Source: JBOGJI01 sp050747865
GTDB taxonomy: Bacteria; Acidobacteriota; Thermoanaerobaculia; Multivoradales; JAHEKO01
Assembly (NCBI GenBank): GCA_050747865.1
Contig: JBOGJI010000299.1
Coordinates: 1 to 7,922 of the forward strand
Reading direction: 5' to 3'
Length of the DNA stretch: 7,922 nucleotides
In this document: one piece after another, positions 6,585 to 7,922 of the stretch
Layout: every line of letters starts with the position of its first letter
Position numbering within the stretch: position 1 is the first letter of the stretch
Made by a program: the position numbers and the translations under genes
The notes under the pieces: generated by a model
Seen by the model: only the letters and a program-made list of their open reading frames with translations
Database searches by the model: none
What the model was told of the DNA's origin: nothing

Positions 6585-6952
6585 GACGCGGGCGCGGTCT
6601 CGAGGGCCTTTCGTGCCGTCGCGGCGAGTTCGGCGAAGGCCGCCTGGTCGCGCACCGCCACATCCGCCAGCATCTTGCGGTTGACCTCGCAGCCGGCCCC
6701 CTTCAAGCCCGCGATGAGGCGGTTGTAGGAGAGCCCGTGCTGGCGCGCCGCGGCGTTGATACGCACGATCCACAGCGCCCGCAGCTCCCGCTTGCGCTGG
6801 CGGCGATCGCGGTAGGCGTAGGCCAGGGATTTGTCCACCGCCTGCTTGGCGATGCGGTGGGACTTCGACTTGGTTCCGTAGTAGCCCTTGGCGAGCTTGA
6901 GGATCTTGCGGCGCCGCTGGGCCCGCTTGTTTCCGCGCTTGACGCGTGCCAT
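6581..6952 (-). CDS. rplT: 50S ribosomal protein L20
   Basis: A 123-residue basic protein, close to the usual 117-119. L20 binds 23S rRNA early in large-subunit assembly and, in Escherichia coli and Bacillus, represses its own operon by binding a leader structure that mimics its rRNA site. The family opening MARVKRGNKRAQRRRKILKLAKGYYG is intact. LWIVRINAAARQHGLSYNRLIAGLKGAG (61-88) and NRKMLADVAV (91-100) follow, and the C-terminal tail is slightly longer than usual. The ATG has GAGG 7 nt upstream. The stop overlaps the pheS GTG. It is preceded by an unusually long, structured 167-nt spacer after rpmI, which is a natural place for regulation. Confidence 0.98.
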   Translation of the reverse strand: MARVKRGNKRAQRRRKILKLAKGYYGTKSKSHRIAKQAVDKSLAYAYRDRRQRKRELRALWIVRINAAARQHGLSYNRLIAGLKGAGCEVNRKMLADVAVRDQAAFAELAATARKALETAPAS

Positions 6953-7119
6953 GTGTGAACCTCGTTTTCCGTGCCCGCGTGGAGGCGGGCGCTGTGGCCG
7001 TTTGAGGCCGGTTTTTGTTCGGGGGCGCTGGACGGTTCCTCCAGCGTGTTCCCGTGGGCTGAACCGTGGCGGCTGAGACGGGCGCCGCGAAGCGGCGCGG
7101 TCCGGCCGCCGCGGGCCCG
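6953..7119 (-). promoter_or_regulatory. Structured rpmI-rplT spacer, candidate L20-type regulatory leader
   Basis: This 167-nt gap is long for the usually tight L35-L20 pair and holds no credible gene. On the minus strand it can form, in order: a 7-bp stem with a three-base loop (7092-7098 with 7082-7088); a 7-bp stem with a seven-base loop (7040-7046 with 7026-7032); a 4-bp GGCC/GGCC stem near the middle; and a 6-bp stem (6985-6990 with 6973-6978) just before the rplT ribosome binding site. Six of the seven loop bases of the second hairpin are also complementary to an upstream segment (7061-7067 with 7032-7038). This permits a pseudoknot or a competing hairpin. The pairings are seen; L20 binding is inference from known autoregulation. 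Confidence 0.4.
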
Positions 7120-7311
7120 TTACGTTATGAGCTCCTTGACTACCTTCTTGAATCCACCCTCGACCTCCGCGGACTGACGCAGCTGGCGCTTCCGCTTGGT
7201 GGTCTTCTTGGTCAGGATGTGGCTGTGCATGGAGCGGCGGCGGCGCACCTTGCCCTTGGCGCTCAGCTTGAAGCGCTTGGCGGCACCGCGATGGGTCTTC
7301 TGCTTTGGCAT
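7120..7311 (-). CDS. rpmI: 50S ribosomal protein L35
   Basis: A 63-residue, very basic protein matching L35 (usually 64-66 residues). The conserved opening MPKQKTHRGAAKRFKLSAKGKVRRRRS and the following MHSHILTKKTTKRKRQLRQSAEV are complete, and it ends with VVKELIT. The chosen ATG gives the canonical MPK start; an in-frame ATG 36 nt upstream would lie inside infC and add a non-homologous extension. The only Shine-Dalgarno-like sequence, AGGA, overlaps the infC stop codon 10-14 nt upstream. Translation therefore probably depends on ribosomes finishing infC. L35 is part of the classical IF3-L35-L20 operon. Confidence 0.97.
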   Translation of the reverse strand: MPKQKTHRGAAKRFKLSAKGKVRRRRSMHSHILTKKTTKRKRQLRQSAEVEGGFKKVVKELIT

Positions 7312-7321
7312 ATCCGTGTTC

Positions 7322-7855
7322 CTATGAAGATACCTTGCTGGCCACATGGCGCGATGGCGCGATGATGACGTGCAGCCGGTTGCCCGCCAGCTCGGGACTG
7401 GATTCTATCACCCCGTTCTCTCCCACGTCCGCCTTGATCCTGTCGAGCAGGCTGTACCCCAGGTCCTTGCGCGCCATCTCGCGGCCGCGAAACTGCACCG
7501 TCGCCTTGACCTTGTTGCCCTCGCCCAGGAAGCCTTGCAGCCGCCGCATCTTGACGTCGTAGTCGTGGTCGTCGATGTTGGGCCGGAACTTGACCTCCTT
7601 GAGCTCGAACGTCTTCTGCTTCTTGCGCGCCTCGTGCTGCTTCTTCTTCTGCTGGTAGAGGAACTTGCCGAAGTCCATGACCCGGCAGACGGGCGGCCGC
7701 GCCTGGGGCGCCACCTCCACCAGGTCGAGGCCCCGCTCGCGGGCGAGCCGGCGCGCCTCGTCGGTGCCGACGACACCGACCTGCGTGCCGTCCTCGTCGA
7801 TCAGGCGGACTTCCGGTACCCGGATCCGCTCGTTGATGCGTGTTGTCTTGTCGAT
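7322..7855 (-). CDS. infC: Translation initiation factor IF-3, ATC start codon
   Basis: IF3 binds the 30S subunit, prevents premature 50S joining and rejects non-standard start codons. The reading frame gives 177 residues from an ATC at 7853-7855, the normal IF3 length. The N-domain opens DKTTRINERIRVPEVRLIDEDGTQVGVV and continues to EVAPQARPPVCRVMDFGKF. A lysine-rich linker (about 72-90) leads to the C-domain, with ELKEVKFRPNIDDHDYD, GDKVK-like GNKVKATVQFRGREM and a complete C-terminus. No ATG, GTG or TTG lies upstream in frame before the TGA at 7877-7879. The first in-frame ATG (7718-7720) would delete about 45 conserved N-domain residues. AGGAG lies 9 nt before the ATC. Rare AUU or AUC starts are known for infC and underlie IF3 autoregulation. 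Confidence 0.95.
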   Translation of the reverse strand: MDKTTRINERIRVPEVRLIDEDGTQVGVVGTDEARRLARERGLDLVEVAPQARPPVCRVMDFGKFLYQQKKKQHEARKKQKTFELKEVKFRPNIDDHDYDVKMRRLQGFLGEGNKVKATVQFRGREMARKDLGYSLLDRIKADVGENGVIESSPELAGNRLHVIIAPSRHVASKVSS

Positions 7856-7856
7856 G

Positions 7857-7869
7857 CCCGGAATCTCCT
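7857..7869 (-). promoter_or_regulatory. Ribosome binding site of infC deciding the ATC start
   Basis: The minus strand carries GAGAGGAG followed by ATTCCGGGC and then the ATC. The AGGAG core is 9 nt from the ATC. An in-frame ATT begins directly after the AGGAG and is too close to be used, so ATC is the better start. The position, rather than a start codon of normal type, defines the beginning of IF3. Confidence 0.55.
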
Positions 7870-7876
7870 CTCGCGT

Positions 7877-7922
7877 TCAGACGGTCAAGCGCCGCTCGGT
7901 CTGCCGCTCCGCGGCAGACCGC
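7877..7922 (-). CDS. Possible 3' end of an upstream gene, perhaps thrS
   Basis: A reading frame enters from the right edge and gives SAAERQTERRLTV before a TGA at 7877-7879, 21 nt upstream of the infC start. Threonyl-tRNA synthetase commonly precedes infC, so this could be its last codons. Fourteen codons without a stop mean little in G+C-rich DNA, and the C-terminus of ThrRS is too variable to recognise here. A perfect hairpin covers most of this stretch and would equally fit a non-coding leader. I keep the call at low confidence because the position is all that supports it. Confidence 0.3.
   Translation of the reverse strand, partial: RSAAERQTERRLTV
7897..7921 (-). promoter_or_regulatory. 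Perfect 11-bp hairpin upstream of infC
   Basis: Positions 7897-7907 and 7911-7921 are exact reverse complements around a three-base loop, all G+C-rich. The hairpin sits 42 nt upstream of the infC ATC. No T-run follows on the minus strand, so it is not a standard intrinsic terminator, though it could be a processing, pausing or attenuation structure. Five bases of its 3' arm (7899-7903) can alternatively pair with 7878-7882. The palindrome is seen directly; the function is unknown. Confidence 0.55.

Noticed and set aside
5529..6773. A longer PheS starting at an ATG 63 codons upstream of the GTG
   Set aside because: The extra segment is read out of frame inside rplT and has no resemblance to PheS. 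The GTGA overlap gives the usual PheS length.
6961..7119. An intrinsic terminator between rpmI and rplT
   Set aside because: Several strong stems are present, but none is followed by a T-run on the minus strand.

Overview
This is a G+C-rich bacterial chromosomal segment. Every credible gene lies on the minus strand, so transcription runs from right to left. In transcription order the window holds: possibly the last codons of an upstream gene (thrS would be the usual one), infC (IF3), rpmI (L35), rplT (L20), pheS, pheT, a ZapB-like coiled-coil protein, zapA, a 6S RNA (ssrS), rny (RNase Y) and ymdB (metallophosphodiesterase). An imperfect inverted repeat occupies the left edge. The order infC-rpmI-rplT-pheS-pheT followed by zapA, 6S RNA, rny and ymdB, with no ihfA after pheT, suggests a Gram-negative lineage outside Gammaproteobacteria. 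Acidobacteriota or a former deltaproteobacterial group is my best guess; this is inference from synteny, not from a marker search.

Right part (about 5500-7922): the translation block. IF3 starts at an ATC codon behind a clear Shine-Dalgarno sequence, and a perfect 11-bp hairpin lies just upstream. L35 follows 10 nt after infC. L20 is separated from L35 by an unusually long spacer (167 nt) that can form several hairpins, including two helices that compete for the same bases. rplT and pheS overlap by GTGA, and pheS and pheT are 4 nt apart, so the two PheRS subunits are probably translationally coupled. PheT is a short form that lacks the EMAP-type tRNA-binding domain.

Middle part (about 2520-3460): the cell-division and 6S block. 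A small ZapB-like coiled-coil protein and ZapA, which promote FtsZ-ring bundling in characterised species, are followed by a roughly 200-nt structured RNA. I identify it as 6S RNA from its position after zapA, its size, its closing helix and its open centre. The closing helix runs straight into a run of seven U, so it may also act as the terminator.

Left part (1-2463): RNase Y (membrane anchor, coiled coil, KH, HD) overlaps ymdB by ATGA, a pair of RNA and nucleotide phosphodiesterases conserved together in many bacteria. The rny ribosome binding site can be sequestered by upstream pairing. Beyond ymdB there is no recognisable gene up to the window edge, only an 80-nt imperfect palindrome.

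The genes are conventional housekeeping genes. The interest lies in the non-coding parts and in details: the ATC start, the rpmI-rplT spacer, the 6S RNA with a terminator-like closing helix, the rny leader hairpin, the short PheT and the terminal palindrome. I saw no mobile element, CRISPR array or defence system.
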